This document shows positions 21,366-33,196 of a stretch of 64,000 nucleotides of DNA, in pieces. The DNA lies in contig OX421962.1 in the NCBI GenBank assembly GCA_949128115.1, positions 9,394,262 through 9,458,261 on the forward strand. The letters run 5' to 3'. Each line of letters begins with the position of its first letter. Position 1 is the first letter of the stretch. Position numbers and translations under genes: made by a program. This DNA is from Anaspis maculata. Taxonomy: Eukaryota; Arthropoda; Insecta; Coleoptera; Scraptiidae. The notes beneath the pieces are model-generated. The model had not been told where the DNA came from. It saw nothing but the letters and a program-made list of their open reading frames with translations, and did not search any database.

Positions 21366-23279
21366 ATAACTTTTTGTCGAGTCAAATAACGTATTCTGGT
21401 GATGCTATTTCTCCCCAGCATTACCCAGTAATGCCACTTAACAAGACCAAAAAAGCACGAAAAAATTGGAAGTTTAATTTCCAGTTTAATTTCGTCTTGA
21501 TTGTTTCTCTACCTTTTTCACCGTGACGCATCGCCTCCCCCCCACCCCTCTTACTTGGAAATCTGTTGCTTCTGATGAATCTTAAATCGAGTTCCGATCC
21601 ATCTGCGTGTGAAAAAATGACGGCGTGCACGCGAATGAAAGAACAAGAAAAGCGAAATGTGAAGTTTACGAAGTTGAACGGCACCTTGTTCCTCTCCCGT
21701 TCCCCGGTCTTCTTGTTCCATCAGGCCGGTGTGTCGGTGCGCTGAATCAATATCATGAAGCGGGTGAGATGACAAAGTTCCAACAAAGTTCACACACCAA
21801 ATTTATCACGCATTGCACGCACCCTTCCTCTTGTAGGAAGGTGCCATATGCTACCCTCTGGAGGTATACCTATACATGTATATTCGCATATACCCTGTGC
21901 CTGAGCGTCCCGTAGCTCCCAACTAAAGCACTTTGCCTTAGCGAAGAGAATTTCGTGCAGATTTTACCCGCAAATTGCCGCCCATTCGGCGCTCTCGTAT
22001 AATACGTATTAAATGGGGTGCTTGCACTAATTAAGCCGAGAGGCGCCTTCGCCAAAAGTTCATTTCTGCTCAAGCTTATTATACGAGCCAAATCCGGGGT
22101 TTTTTCCTTCTGGTTCAGTTAATCCAGCAGGGGGCTTTATTGTAAATATAATCCATTCAAGTAATAATATGTGTTTAAAACTACCTACACTTAACTCTCG
22201 TGAAGTTATCAATCGGTTGATTATTATCACTCTGATCAATTGAACGCTTGACGCTATCAGAAAGCGTAGCGTATGGAGTTATGTGCGATGTCTTGGATTG
22301 GTGCAAATACACATCAGCTTGGTATATCTGCTTGGTGTTGAAGTGATGTATTGTATAACATAGACAAAAATGACAGATCTTTGATGACAGGTGACACTGG
22401 TAACATAAATTACAACATACTATGCAATTAAAAACAATTGGAGTTGGCATTGGTGTCCGGAAATTTGGTCATTTACTCAAAGAGTTGGTGAACAACTCTG
22501 GATAGTTTGTTTGTTGATTGCACTGTTGTTCCAACGTGTCTGATATTAACGCTACTAGCTGTCACCGGCGCCGGCAAGCCGTCGCCTGGGTGACAGCTAT
22601 GGTTGAAAAGTAGCCAGGGAATTTGTTCCACTGACACCGGACAAGTGGAAAGGGGATTGTATACATGATGTTGATTTTCGGTTGTTTTAGGCAGATGTCA
22701 AGTGTTCCCTTAACAAATTTAGTAATTTTTTGGATGTCCGTCGATAGTGTTTTGGTCAGATGAAGTTTTCCAAGAGGCGTAAGCAACTGACTCTGTATTA
22801 GTAACATGAAATCGAAAAGATGTTTGTTTTTCGCGTGCTTTGAAATTTCTGCCTCGACTTGTAGGGTTCTATTGTGAAGGGAACGCATGTCAGTGGGTAG
22901 TGTCTGGTCAGTGAAGAGTTGTCGGGAAAAATCGATACACCATTATTATGTTTATTAATATGTATTTCTACTTTTGTTGAAGGTAACTACCAAAAATACA
23001 GGAAACATATGATGGAGTACACAATTTTGAGAATGGAAGCAACGATGTGTGTTATGAAAACCTGAACCGTGTAAAAGGTTATGCCGTGGAGGACACTGTG
23101 TAGTGGAAAGCAAAAAAGAACCGTGTATTTGTATCATTTAGGAGTCTGTTCAAATATGTACCTATAGGAGAAATTGAGATGAAATGGAAGTATGTGCAAA
23201 ATTCAAAATTTGACAGTTACGTTCCAGTTGTTCATCTGAACCAAGTATAGGTTGGAAAACCCGATGTAATCGGTTGAAA

Positions 23280-24275
23280 AAAGCATGAATTCAGTACGGC
23301 GCTTTGAACTACCAGAATGTCGAGTTCGAAAATGCACTTTGATTGTCCATCTTGACTAAGTATATGTTCAAAATCTCAATCTAATCTGTTAAAATGAACA
23401 AAAGTTCAAAATGGCAGCCTTGGAAATGTCAAAATGGCGAGTTTGACAAATGCATTTCGATTATCAACCTCAAGTGGATATAGGTTTAAAATCTCAATCC
23501 GATTGCTTGAAAAATGCAAAAGTTCAATATGGTGGCCTCTTGAAACGTGAAAATGAAATATTCACAGATGCATTTTGATCGCCAATCTCAAGTAGGTATA
23601 GGTACAAAATTCCAATCAGATCGGTTGAAAAATGCTAAAGTTCAATATGGCGACCTCTAGAAAAGTCAAAAATCGGAATTTGACAGATGCATCTCGACTG
23701 CCGGACTGCCTAACCAAAGCAAGTAGAGGTTCCAAATCCCAATCGGATAGATTGAAAAATGCGAGAGTTCAATATGGCGGCGGAATTGGAACTGTCAAAA
23801 TGATAAATTTGACGAATGTATTCAGATTGCCCATTTTAAGTTGTCATAGATTCAAAATCTCGATCGGATAGGTTGGAAAATGCAAAAGTTCAAGATGGCG
23901 GCCTCTTGAAACGTCAATCATCAGAATTTGACAGATATATTTTGGTTGTCCGCCTCAAGTGGTTATAGATTTTGAATCCCAATCGGATCGGCTGAAAATC
24001 GCAAAAGTTCAATATGGCGATCTTTTAAAACGTCAAAAATCGAAGGTTGACAGATGCTGCATCTTGATTGCCTACCTTGAACAAGTAGTATGAGTTGAAA
24101 ATCTCAATCGTATCGGTTGAAAAATGCAAAAGTTCAATATGACGGCCTTTTGAAATGTCAAGAATCAAAATGTGACAGGGGCATCTCGAATGCCCACCCA
24201 ATGCAAGTACAGGTTGAAAAATCCAATCCGATCGGTTGAGAAATGGAAAAGTTCAATATGGTGGCCTCTGGAGAC
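23280..24275 (-). repeat. Tandem array of nine ~120-bp monomers (right arm)
   Basis: CAAAAGTTCAATATGGCGGC-type landmarks (reverse complement of the left-arm monomer) occur near 23292, 23408, 23525, 23643, 23771, 23893, 24012, 24137 and 24253. The three monomers corresponding to about 17023-17243 of the left arm are missing. Confidence 0.88.
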
Positions 24276-24335
24276 GTCAAAAATCGAAATCTGACAAAGC
24301 AAAATTCGTGGTGTTTGAAATTAGGTTTGTTTCAT

Positions 24336-24431
24336 CAGCAGTCCCTGACTGTTCGTGGACGTCAGCAGCCTGTTACTTCATAAATCGTGATGCGCAGGCT
24401 GCTGACGTCCACGGACAGTCAGGGACTGCCG
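24336..24431. repeat. Mirror copy of the 36-bp-stem hairpin
   Basis: CAGCAGTCCCTGACTGTTCG pairs with GGACAGTCAGGGACTG. Same hairpin as 16494-16589 in inverted position within the right arm. Confidence 0.8.
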
Positions 24432-25714
24432 ATGGAACAAACCTATGAAACAATTGAATAGCGAACGCTCACAAAAGGGGAAATACCATGAAAATTTCGA
24501 ATAAAAAAGCAACAAATTGGATCTGGTCGACGGTCGTCTATGTTTTTGGTTCAGATCACGCAAAAAAAAAAAACCACCGCAAACACGACGATGAATGTGA
24601 CTTGAGAATTCGGCGAACGGTGGCGCGAGTTTGACAGATTCGCGTTAACATCTAGTGAACGGAGGCGCGGGGTGCTGTTGGCAAAAGTGACAGTGGCAGC
24701 CTCTGAGTGGCAGTCCGACGCTAGGTCGACCGTATCGATGCGAAAAGTTGCACACAGATTTCGATAAAATGGACTACAAAGACGTAATAGAACGCATATG
24801 GATCAAAGCATGGACCCTTTCTAAAGATCTGACCAGAAGGTCCGATGGAATTATCTGGGATTTTCGTAGAGAACAAGACGTGAGTGACAACAAGACATTG
24901 ACGCCGCCACGAGATGTGTCTGGAAATGGAAAAAGGGGCTTTTCTCGAAATGTAAAGCCGGTAAAAATCGGGCTCTAGTGCAAATATACTGTGAGTACCT
25001 ACCAGACGTGTTTTGCCCCATCAATCGCCTGTTTTTGTGAAATATTACGCCGTCAACGTCTGGCCCGGTCTGGGAAATTTCATCAAAGTGCCGTCGAATT
25101 TTAAGAATTCTTTGGTTTTTGGTGTCCGATAGACGCTGAAAAGCCCCCTCTAGACCACGGCTCAATGTCGCACGCTGACACGGTACGTTTTTTCCATCCA
25201 AAAACACTGTTCAAATGCCCCGAGGTGTTGTCGAGTTTTTCCCAAAACCGACAGCGTCAATAATGACGTTTCTGTCAGATTTGGCCGGGCCGTGTACCGT
25301 TTTCAACATTTTTCGACAAAATTCCAAGAAAAGCCACGCCGAATGGCTCGCACCAGACGATAGTGAGTTCTCGAAGCCCGCCGGTCGGCATTTCACACCA
25401 AATTTCTCGAAATTCTGCCCGAAAATCCGAGTTTTCGCCGCCAAAATGTGTCAAGAAATCTCGGACGAATTATTTGAAATGACGATTCCCTGGTAAAAAT
25501 TGGAATGAATCATGAATTTTCAAAAAATCCCCTCAATTTTGGCAGAAATTTTGGAAATTTCCCATCGTCAACTTGTAATGCGGTTCGTTTGCGAAAATTT
25601 TGAAAAAAATACCCCGTCAAAATCTGTGGTCTGGTTTTCACAAATTCCAACCAGACGTCGTTAAGTTCTCTCACGGGTTAGTTTAGGGTGATAGTTTAGG
25701 GTGATGCTATTGAC

Positions 25715-27245
25715 AGTTCAAACATAACTCCGACGTAATCATCGTCCGCCATGTGAATTCAATCGGCCGATTCCGGAATCTTTTCACAAATATAATCCGA
25801 ACTGAGCTTGGCTCCACTACTACTCGTATTCCAGGATTCTGTCATAAATGTGTAGCCATAAGTTCAGTTTTAAAACAGTGTGATACACTGCCTCACCTAT
25901 ACCCACCTACGATACGTGCGAGTAGTTACATCAAAACTTGCAGATTGCCGATCACTTTCAGCAGTTGGGATACCTGTTTGAAACTGCTCTTATAGTCAAA
26001 GTCTTCTCTTATAGTCTTTGGAAACTAATTTTCATATACCCACCTAGTTTGCTCGACAGTTTCAGATACAATCAATGGGTACCCAACAGCCACAGTTGCT
26101 TTAAAACCTCACGTCTTCATTGCTATACGAAGCTGTGTTCGCTTGAAAATGTTTAATGCTCCGTTAAACTTTTACTTGGGTCTCCATTATCCACTATAAT
26201 AACAGGCAGGAATATTACATGAGCACCTACCTACCAATACATGGCACGAACGTGAAATTGATTTTATCACATAGGCAGGTACCTAAGCACGTGAATTACA
26301 AGGATATAAATGTGAGCATTATGATAGCTGGCAATTACTGGCGACTCTGGTAATAATTTAAAATTTAAATTCACATTTTTATTTTGAATTCAAATTTAAT
26401 ATTTAAATAGCGATTAAATTGAGTCATTTGAATAATGAAAGTAGAAAAATCCGTTTTGAAGTAAGAAAGAAAATACAACGGCGCCAGAGTGTAAAGGAAC
26501 CTCTCATGCAGAAACATGCCTATTGACCATTGCGGCAGCAACCTCATTCGCTTTTTTTTTGTCCTACGCACTCGCTGAATCTGCAGCTCACTTGAGATCA
26601 TATCGTGAACGACTACACGTGTTCAAATTTGAGTCAGCAGAGTTACTCATTTGTCAGCTGTCTGTCAATTGCATCTTCCTGTTCGGGCATCAATTTATTT
26701 GTTTCCGGAAATTCAGAACAAAGAAGAGGACCGAAAAGGGGTTTTCGCGGTTTTTACAGCCTAGTTTGAAGCCAAGATGGAGACACCCTACGCGTCTCAT
26801 GTATTTTACTGATTTTCAGGGATGCCTAACGGCCCTGTTGATGCTGGACGCGGTGTTAGGTACTGGGTATCCACGCGTTTTTCCCATGGATGATGTCATA
26901 CTCGTGTTCGCACTGCTCTCTCAAGGAATGCACATCGGTGCCTCGCGAGAAGAATCGTAGATTCTAAAAATAACGCGTATGGGATTTTCTTTGTTTCACG
27001 TTCGAGCTTGGTGCGTATACTGGAATTGCAGGTCCGGACTAACTTACTATTTTCTATTTGGACTTTTTTGCCAATCAAAAAGTGTGATCATGAATTAATC
27101 ACTTGAAACTTTTGTTATAGGCCAAACTAGAGAAGTTGAAGAAAATTCTAGGCCACAGTAATGGTATAATAACATTTTTCAACTTGTGTTGAAGTAGTGA
27201 AAGGTTTTATTTTAGATCTTGTCAATTGCTGTCCCCGACTATGTT
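25715..27245. other. No gene recognised
   Basis: About 1.5 kb. The longest frame, 26523-26960 plus (145 codons), has no domain, no clear signal peptide and no supporting context; I do not call it. AT-rich stretches with GGTACCTACCT-like words occur but no repeat structure is clear. Confidence 0.4.
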
Positions 27246-27575
27246 TGAGGATTCACAAAAGTAAAATAAACTAGCTCAAGCTAAAGCTAAATTGATTCAG
27301 ATTAATCCAAGCTCAGTCGAACCCAACCAAACTACAGCCACACTGAACTGACTTGAGACTAAGCTTGACTGTGCCAAAGCTGATCTCAAGCTTTATCTCA
27401 GTTAAGTTTTAATCTGAACTCCCGTAAGCTGAGCTAGTGAACAAAGCTCAGCTGATTCAAGCGAACTGCGTGAGGTAAAATGTTGCTGAATTGCAGATCA
27501 AGCTAAATCGAAGTTACCAGATCTGGATCGAGCTGATATGAGCTGAAATTCAACCAAATTGAGCTGGCTTGATTC
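27246..27575. repeat. AGCT-rich cryptic repeat
   Basis: AGCT occurs many times within 330 bp, usually as CAAGCT, GAGCTGA, AAAGCT or CAGCTGA, in no fixed register. It looks like a slippage-prone low-complexity tract or a decayed array of a short AGCT-containing unit. Confidence 0.6.
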
Positions 27576-27689
27576 CATCTAGGACCCATATGATCTTGAG
27601 GTGGTAGTGTCTCCGTGTCTTTTCATGTCTTTCGAGGTTCTAGCGGCCCTTCTTGTGATCACATTTGTCGTTTGAAGAGAAAGCTAATG

Positions 27690-27832
27690 TTTTTTTCCCT
27701 CGAGGACGATCTGTCCCAAGATATTCTGTCTGAGGAGGTTTTTTTCCGGGGACGTTTTGTCAACGGGTCGTTTTATCTGGAAGGTTTTGTCTGGGGATGT
27801 TTTGTCCGGGGACTTTTTATCCAAACATGCTT
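27690..27832. repeat. Decayed array of ~15-16-bp units (GGACGTTTTGTCCGG type)
   Basis: Units such as CGGGGACGTTTTGTC, CGGGTCGTTTTATC, GGAAGGTTTTGTC, GGGGATGTTTTGTC and CGGGGACTTTTTATCC follow each other. The ancestral unit is close to a palindrome (GGACxxxxTTGTCC) and resembles the GGACAATTCGTCC units that end the element at 52.5-55.9 kb, with different core bases. Confidence 0.6.
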
Positions 27833-29120
27833 TTTTTTGCCGTTATTCACAGATCAATTCTAGAATTTCAAACTCCCTGTAGTTGCATAGAGAATTTCAA
27901 TCCCACTTCTGACACCAATGACACAAATATTCCAATGAATGGTAGAACAAGAGTTCAAACAACTTTTCATTACCGCGTGATACTGAATCGCACGTCAAAT
28001 AAATCATTGCCTTTTCTAGATGTCTGATCAATACGTTATTCAATCAATTATTCAAATCACTCAAAAAAATCTGAAGCTCTCCAGCTTTAAAAAGCAATCA
28101 ATATTTTGGACATAGATACTTGTTTCCTGTTTACTTAGCATTTTTTTTTTGACATAATCGAGCAAATCTGGCAACTTTTACGCCTGAAAACCGATTCCTT
28201 AACCCTGATTGAGACGAGCCTTGATTTCAAACGAAAAGTTCAACCGCACAATAGTTCGCGAATTCAAATAATCAACCCTTCGTTATATCAACCAATGAGA
28301 CATTTTGGGCCTCGCAATCCGATAATTAAAAGCTTCTGTCATTTCCTATAGATACACTATTCAGTTCGAACAGCTAAAAAAAAAGCAATGTCTAACAAAG
28401 TGCGTGTAGTATACCTAATAATGCAGTTATCGATTCGAAATTAACAACTGCGAACATTGTATAAACCGCCCACTAATCGATAAAAAAGGACACAATGGCC
28501 GTTTCATATCCTTTTTATTATATTTCGTGTGCCATATTGCAACGCTCGCGAGCGGTCGAAAAGCCATCACCTGTTCCATTATCAGGGAACAATGGAAACA
28601 ATCACCTCTTAACTCAAAATTCGCCGTGTGTGTGTGCCGTGAAAAGTTTCACATTTGACATAAAAAAGAAAAAAACACCTGTGCTAATTTCACGAGAGGT
28701 CTAATAATCCGATAGATTTAGCTGATATAGTAATAGCATGGAGCTCCAACTCTTTATTGAAGTAATTTCATCGATGAAAATGAAATTTTCACTATAGAGC
28801 TTTCCACAAAGGTCAAAATTTGGTTGGTTATACTTTTGTTTTTTAAATGACACTTAACTGACACTTCTACAAACAATCTTTGCAATCGTTTGTTTGGTTT
28901 TGCTCTCTCTTGCAGTTAAGGGTTTTGTACCCGCTCAAATTGTTCGCCATCGAGGATTGTCTCTTAAAACCCGTCCAACATCTAAGGTGAAAGACAACTT
29001 GAAATTCAAGTGTTGAGTTTTCTGTTGTGAATAAAATTTTGAATCCACTTTTGTTTATTTTTGAATTTGTCTGCAATTTGGGTTTGGTACCCCGTTACCC
29101 TGATATTTTGAAAAGTGATT
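27833..29120. other. No gene recognised
   Basis: About 1.3 kb of AT-rich DNA with no recognisable coding or repeat structure. Confidence 0.4.
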
Positions 29121-29822
29121 TACAAATTCGTATTAACCAACGTAAAACCCAGCTTCCTTCACTGATCAGATGGCGGGCCAATTCCCAAAAAGCACTTCGA
29201 ATCAAGTCAGCCGAACGTTTTCTGGGTGTTTGGCTGGACTCGTCCTTGACATGGAAATATCACGTGAACATGACAACTCAAAGATTGAGCAGCACAATTT
29301 TTTTGCTGAGAAATTTGAGGGACGAGGTTCCGTTGAGCACCCTGAGGACTGCCTTTTCTTCTCTATTCCAAAGTGTAATGGTTTTTGTAATTACATTATG
29401 GGGACATGCCGCAGACTGTCGCAGAGTTTTCCGATTACCTACAGAGAAAAGCTGTACGAATTCTGTCGATTTGGGTTACAGGGAAGATTGCAAGACTGCT
29501 TTTATTCAGCACGGGATCATGACCTTCCCATGCTGTATATTTTTGACGGATTGAAATATATATCAAAATGAATGAAGACAAATCTCAAACAAACAATGAT
29601 ATTCATTCAAAGAATACTCGATTTAGGTATAGTATACCAATCCCTTACTGCAGACTGAAAAAATCTCAAAATGGACCAAACGTCTTGTTTCCGAAAGCCT
29701 TCAACTCTCTCCCACTGGAAGTACGCAATTTGTCGACTAAGGCTTTTGTTGCTGCAGTGAGAGACATTTCCTTATCAGGAGCGTTTTACAGCTACCAGGA
29801 GTTTTTGCAGCACACATTTTAA
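29121..29822 (+). pseudogene. C-terminal half of a jockey-type RT, frameshifted
   Basis: The sequence covers the end of the RT and the C-terminal region of a jockey-type ORF2: RFLGVWLDSSLTWKYHV near 29215-29265, RLSSTIFLLRNLRDEVP, LWGHAADCRRVFRL near 29400, GYREDCKTAFIQHGIMTFP near 29475-29530, NTRFRYSIPIPYCRLKKS near 29610, FNSLPLEVRNLSTKAF and AFYSYQEFLQHTF before the stop at 29820-29822. The reading frame changes at least four times (about 29435, 29470, 29530, 29565). The catalytic core and endonuclease are absent. The protein text between breaks is well preserved, so the copy is younger than the related remnant at 2.0-2.5 kb. Confidence 0.8.
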
Positions 29823-29906
29823 AAAAGTTATGTTGAAATTTGTGAGCTCTTTTTAATTGATTATATGCACATATTGTTGCAAAATATGATCATGTTGCTT
29901 GTACAT

Positions 29907-30420
29907 ATAGAGGGTTCTCAAACATTGACAGTTACCTTTTGTATATCGTGTCAAATCAAAATGGTAAGATATACAGTTCAACAGCTTTCCGAAATCATCG
30001 GCATACAATCAAAATGCGTGTTCGTGTCAACAACGATTTCCCGGACGCGTTATTTCGAAGAATTCTGACATCAACTGGCCTCCACGATCATGCGACCTCA
30101 CACCTTTAGACTTCTTTCTTTGGGGGTATGTTGAATCTCAGGTTTACGAAAATAATCCCTAAACAGTTCCAGAGCTGAAACGCAACATTCGATGGTCCAT
30201 TGAGGATACCACACGCGATATGTGCGGAAGAGTTGTTCAAAATTGGGTCGCTAGAATGCATTCTACCAAGCAAAGAAGAGAAGGACATTTGAATGACATA
30301 ATTTTCAAAACATAATGAAATTGATTCGTCTACAAAATAGAATTAAAATTTTCGGACTATCATTTTGTCCTTTTCATTTTATTTCATTTGAAAGTTGGGA
30401 CATACTTATTGGAAAACCCT
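29907..30420 (+). mobile_element. Internally deleted Tc1/mariner-type element
   Basis: The right end reads GGGACATACTTATTGGAAAA then CCCT; its reverse complement (AGGGTTTTCCAATAAG...) is the mariner-like end sequence. The left end near 29909 (AGGGTTCTCAAACATTGACA) is only weakly similar. Between them lies the transposase remnant. At about 515 bp the unit is far below the ~1.3 kb of a complete mariner. Exact boundaries are uncertain. Confidence 0.6.
29961..30315 (+). pseudogene. Mariner-family transposase remnant (start plus C-terminal catalytic end)
   Basis: An ATG at 29961 opens MVRYTVQQ, like a mariner N-terminus, but after about 20 codons the sequence jumps to the C-terminal part: DINWPPRSCDLTPLDFFLWG from 30067, the conserved block that carries the last catalytic residue of mariner transposases. 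An in-frame TAA lies at 30160-30162 (CAA in relatives). Reading continues through VPELKRNIRWSIED and NWVARMHSTKQRREGHLND to the stop at 30313-30315. The DNA-binding domain and first catalytic aspartate are missing, so it cannot be active. Confidence 0.85.
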
Positions 30421-30499
30421 TCATATTTATTGTCTATTTATTTATCAATTAGTTTATTGTTTATATTGTTCATTATTTATTTTGAGTCGGCGGTAAGGC

Positions 30500-30770
30500 A
30501 TGGGTGGATATGCATACAGGCTACTATAACGAAAGTCAAGCATCGCCCGCAGAAGCCAGAACCTGGATGGGTGACTGGTGGATAGCTGGGCGCGAAGAGA
30601 GCGGACGCAGCGTAGTGTACTTGCCCAAGGGGGCTCCATTACCTGTACACGCACATGAACGAGATGATTGTAGGTAGTAGCATAAATCCATAGTGCGGCT
30701 CGGTGCGTCCGACACCTCGACACCCAGATGGGTAAAAGAGGTTACGATTATATATATATATATATTATTT
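30500..30770 (+). repeat. Possible SINE or retroelement 3' tail ending in (TA)n
   Basis: A GC-richer block contains AACCTGGATGGGTGACTGG, which resembles the internal region of 5S rRNA or of retroelement tails, and ends in GATTATATATATATATA at 30746-30764. Only one copy is in the window, so the repeat status is a guess. Confidence 0.3.
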
Positions 30771-30929
30771 ATTTTGACGTATGTAAGCACTTGTATGCAG
30801 AAACATTAACAAATTATCTATCTATCTTCCCCCTATGCCTCTTTGGCATACCTTGACAATATCTTGGTCAGTTATATCACAGATCGTTCAAATTCATTCT
30901 TCATGCTAATGGTAATGTTCATGAAGTTG

Positions 30930-31339
30930 CTCGATCATTCTATCTGGACAACAGCAGGATCAATTTCTCCAATGCGAAATGCTCTAATGTTTTTGAAAAA
31001 TGCTACGCCATGATTGGTCTTCATTCGCAGATTCCCATCCCTTGTCGTATACTATTCTGCTCAATACTCACCATAATAAATCTAATATTGGTCGTTCTTG
31101 CAGTACATTGGCAGGCAGGAGCTCAGAGAAATTGATCCTGCTGTTGTCCAGAGAATGATTGAACATGGCAGAAGAAAACTGAGAGTCATCAAAGATAATT
31201 GCCAATCTTCAATATGTTAAATATGAATTTGGTATCGTTATAGATGATGTTAGTCTTTGCAATAGTAAGTCATAATTAGAACTATCCCGGAAAAGTTATT
31301 AGCTTTTGCTAAATTCCCCAAAACTTTCGGACCATACGT
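30930..31339. mobile_element. MITE copy 2 (right part), same family as 11277-11860
   Basis: CAATTTCTCCAATGCGAAAT, GATTGGTCTTCATTCGCAGA, GTACATTGGCAGGCAGGAGC and the end CTTTCGGACCATACGT match copy 1 in order. TA follows at 31340-31341. The left TIR of copy 1 was not found here, so this copy is 5'-truncated or rearranged. Confidence 0.75.
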
Positions 31340-31341
31340 TA

Positions 31342-31735
31342 TTTGCTGTCCAAGGGTGAGTTTGCGGACCCAGATAAAATATCAAAAAGAAGGTCCCCAA
31401 AGAGGAATCCAAAATTGTATGTTCGAGGACTCCAAGGGTGGATTCGAGGACGTAGATGGGGCGCCAGCGGCAAAGACCAGAACTACATTTTTTCTGAGCT
31501 ATTCCCTGTTTTACCTTCACCGACATTGTAGAGTTAGTTTGCCCACAGTCCAGTGCCTAGTTTGCAAAAGTTAGTTTCAACATTGACACTGGAGATGGAG
31601 TGAAGAACTTTATGAGTCTTCGTGAGTAGAGAGGACACGGAAGCAAAATCCTTCTCCATTTCTTCATTCTCATTCACAAAGGTGGACTAGCCGACAGAGG
31701 CTGGTGCCCCGGTGTCGAGTTTTTCATTTCGTTTT
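31342..31735. other. No gene recognised
   Basis: Unassigned DNA between the MITE copy and the satellite. Overlapping short frames have no domain. Confidence 0.35.
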
Positions 31736-31739
31736 CTCA

Positions 31740-33045
31740 AAAATATCGTCGTGTAGACTTGGGGAAGCATCCAATGTACGCTATTTCTGAAATTGAGTGC
31801 GATTTGTTCTAAAATTGATAGCATTTTTCGACAAATTCGGTATGAGTTCTGTTGGCAGTTTACCTATACTAGATCTTTGACGATTTCGAGTCCCTACGAT
31901 TCCCGTAGCATGAAAAAAATTGCAGCATCATTAGCTGATGACGATATTTTGTCGGTGTAATTTTTACACTAAAAAAACCGGAGAACGAAAAACTATGGAA
32001 ATTATCTGTGTCCCTGAGCTGTAAAGTTCATATAAATTTGTCAGTGTGAGAACGCGACAGCACCGAAAATATAATTAAATTTCGACAGAAGACAGTGTAG
32101 ACTTGAAGTAGCTCAAGAAATACTATATTCCGGAGATTGATTGCGATTCTTTCCCAAAATGATTGGATTTGTAGAAACATTCGATCAGCTCTGGAGGACT
32201 TTTAGATCAGATTCTTGACGATTTTGAATATTTTGATTCCTATAGCATGAAAAAATACCAGCAAAATCAGTTTGTGATGATATTTTGTAAGTTTTCATAC
32301 GGAAAAATACAGATATCAGCAAAAAATTTGGATTTCTTCCAAGTCAAAATTTAATTTCCTTTTAGGTTGCTGAGAAATTCATATGAACCAGGCAGTTCAG
32401 GGACACAACAGCACCAAAAAGGAAATTGAATTTCGACTTTTCCAGAGGGATTTCTCAAAAACTTGGACCGAAAGACTTGGAAGAGCCCAAGAATTGTGAT
32501 ATTCCAGAAATTGATTTCGATTTTTTTCCAAATTGAACGGATTTGTAGAAACATTCGATATCAGTTCTGTAGGAATTTTGCAACAGTTTCTTGACAAATT
32601 TCAGTCTTTCAACTTCCGTAGCTTGAGACAAATTCCAGCAACATCAGTTTGCGACGATATTTTGTCGTTATTTTGCAAGTTTTCATATGGAAAATAACAG
32701 AAATAGGCGAAAAATTGAAAATTCCTGTGTCCCCTCGGTTTACACAGTGTTGATATACATATGAATTTGTCAATTCGAGGACAGGACAGCGCCGGGAAGA
32801 GAATCAGATTTCGACTTTCCCAGACGATTTTCCTAAAAAACCTAGATCGAATAGACTTGAACACTCCAAGAGCTGTGATATTCCAAAAATTGATTGCGAC
32901 TTTTTTCAGAATTTATCGGATTTGTAGAAAATTTCGATCTTAGTTCTGTAGAAATTTCACATCAGATCAACTTCACGATTTCGATTCCTCCAATTCCCCT
33001 TTAGCGTCAAAAAATATGAGCATCAACAGTTTTCAATGATATTTT
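31740..33045 (+). repeat. Satellite array, about four ~345-380-bp units
   Basis: AGACTT landmarks at 31755, 32099, 32473 and 32853 give spacings of 344, 374 and 380 bp. Each unit repeats a GTGATATTCCAGAAATTGAT-like block, GGATTTGTAGAAACATTCGAT, a TCTTGACGATTTC block, CGTAGCATGAAAAAA, GACGATATTTTGT and GACACGACAGCACC in the same order. Units look roughly 65-75% identical by eye, so the array is old. Frames within it are artefacts. Confidence 0.85.
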
Positions 33046-33054
33046 GTATTTGAT

Positions 33055-33196
33055 GGCTTAGGGCTCAATACCAAGTTGCAGGAGCAATGTTTGGGACGGC
33101 GTAACTTGCCAAATACAGCGGTCTGATTGGTTGGTATCCGCCGTTGCTATGGTAACCGCATTTACGGCGATCTCAGCCCAAACCTGGTATCAAGCC
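33055..33196. mobile_element. Small MITE-like inverted repeat (~140 bp)
   Basis: GGCTTAGGGCTCAATACCAA at the left pairs imperfectly with AACCTGGTATCAAGCC at the right, and GGCGTAA/TTTACGGC pair further in. No target duplication defined. Confidence 0.5.

Larger units (their letters stand above)
20241..22555. other. Loop between the inverted arms
   Basis: About 2.3 kb of single-copy-looking DNA between the arms. It contains a repeat copy (20441-20640) shared with 57.2-57.8 kb and a gypsy RT fossil (21178-21365). A 121-codon minus frame at 20647-21012 has no domain I recognise. Nothing resembling a transposase for the surrounding element was found here. Confidence 0.5.
22556..25714 (-). repeat. 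Right arm of the 10.5-kb inverted repeat
   Basis: Reverse complement of the left arm, from CTAGCTGTCACCGGCGCCGG (22556) to the GGGTTAGTTTAGGGTGA-like outer end near 25714. It lacks the 1.57-kb insert of the left arm and has only nine monomers instead of twelve. Beyond 25714 similarity to the sequence left of 15248 stops. Confidence 0.85.

Noticed and set aside
26523..26960. 145-codon plus-strand frame
   Set aside because: No domain, no repeats or motifs typical of a protein family, and no exon or promoter context.
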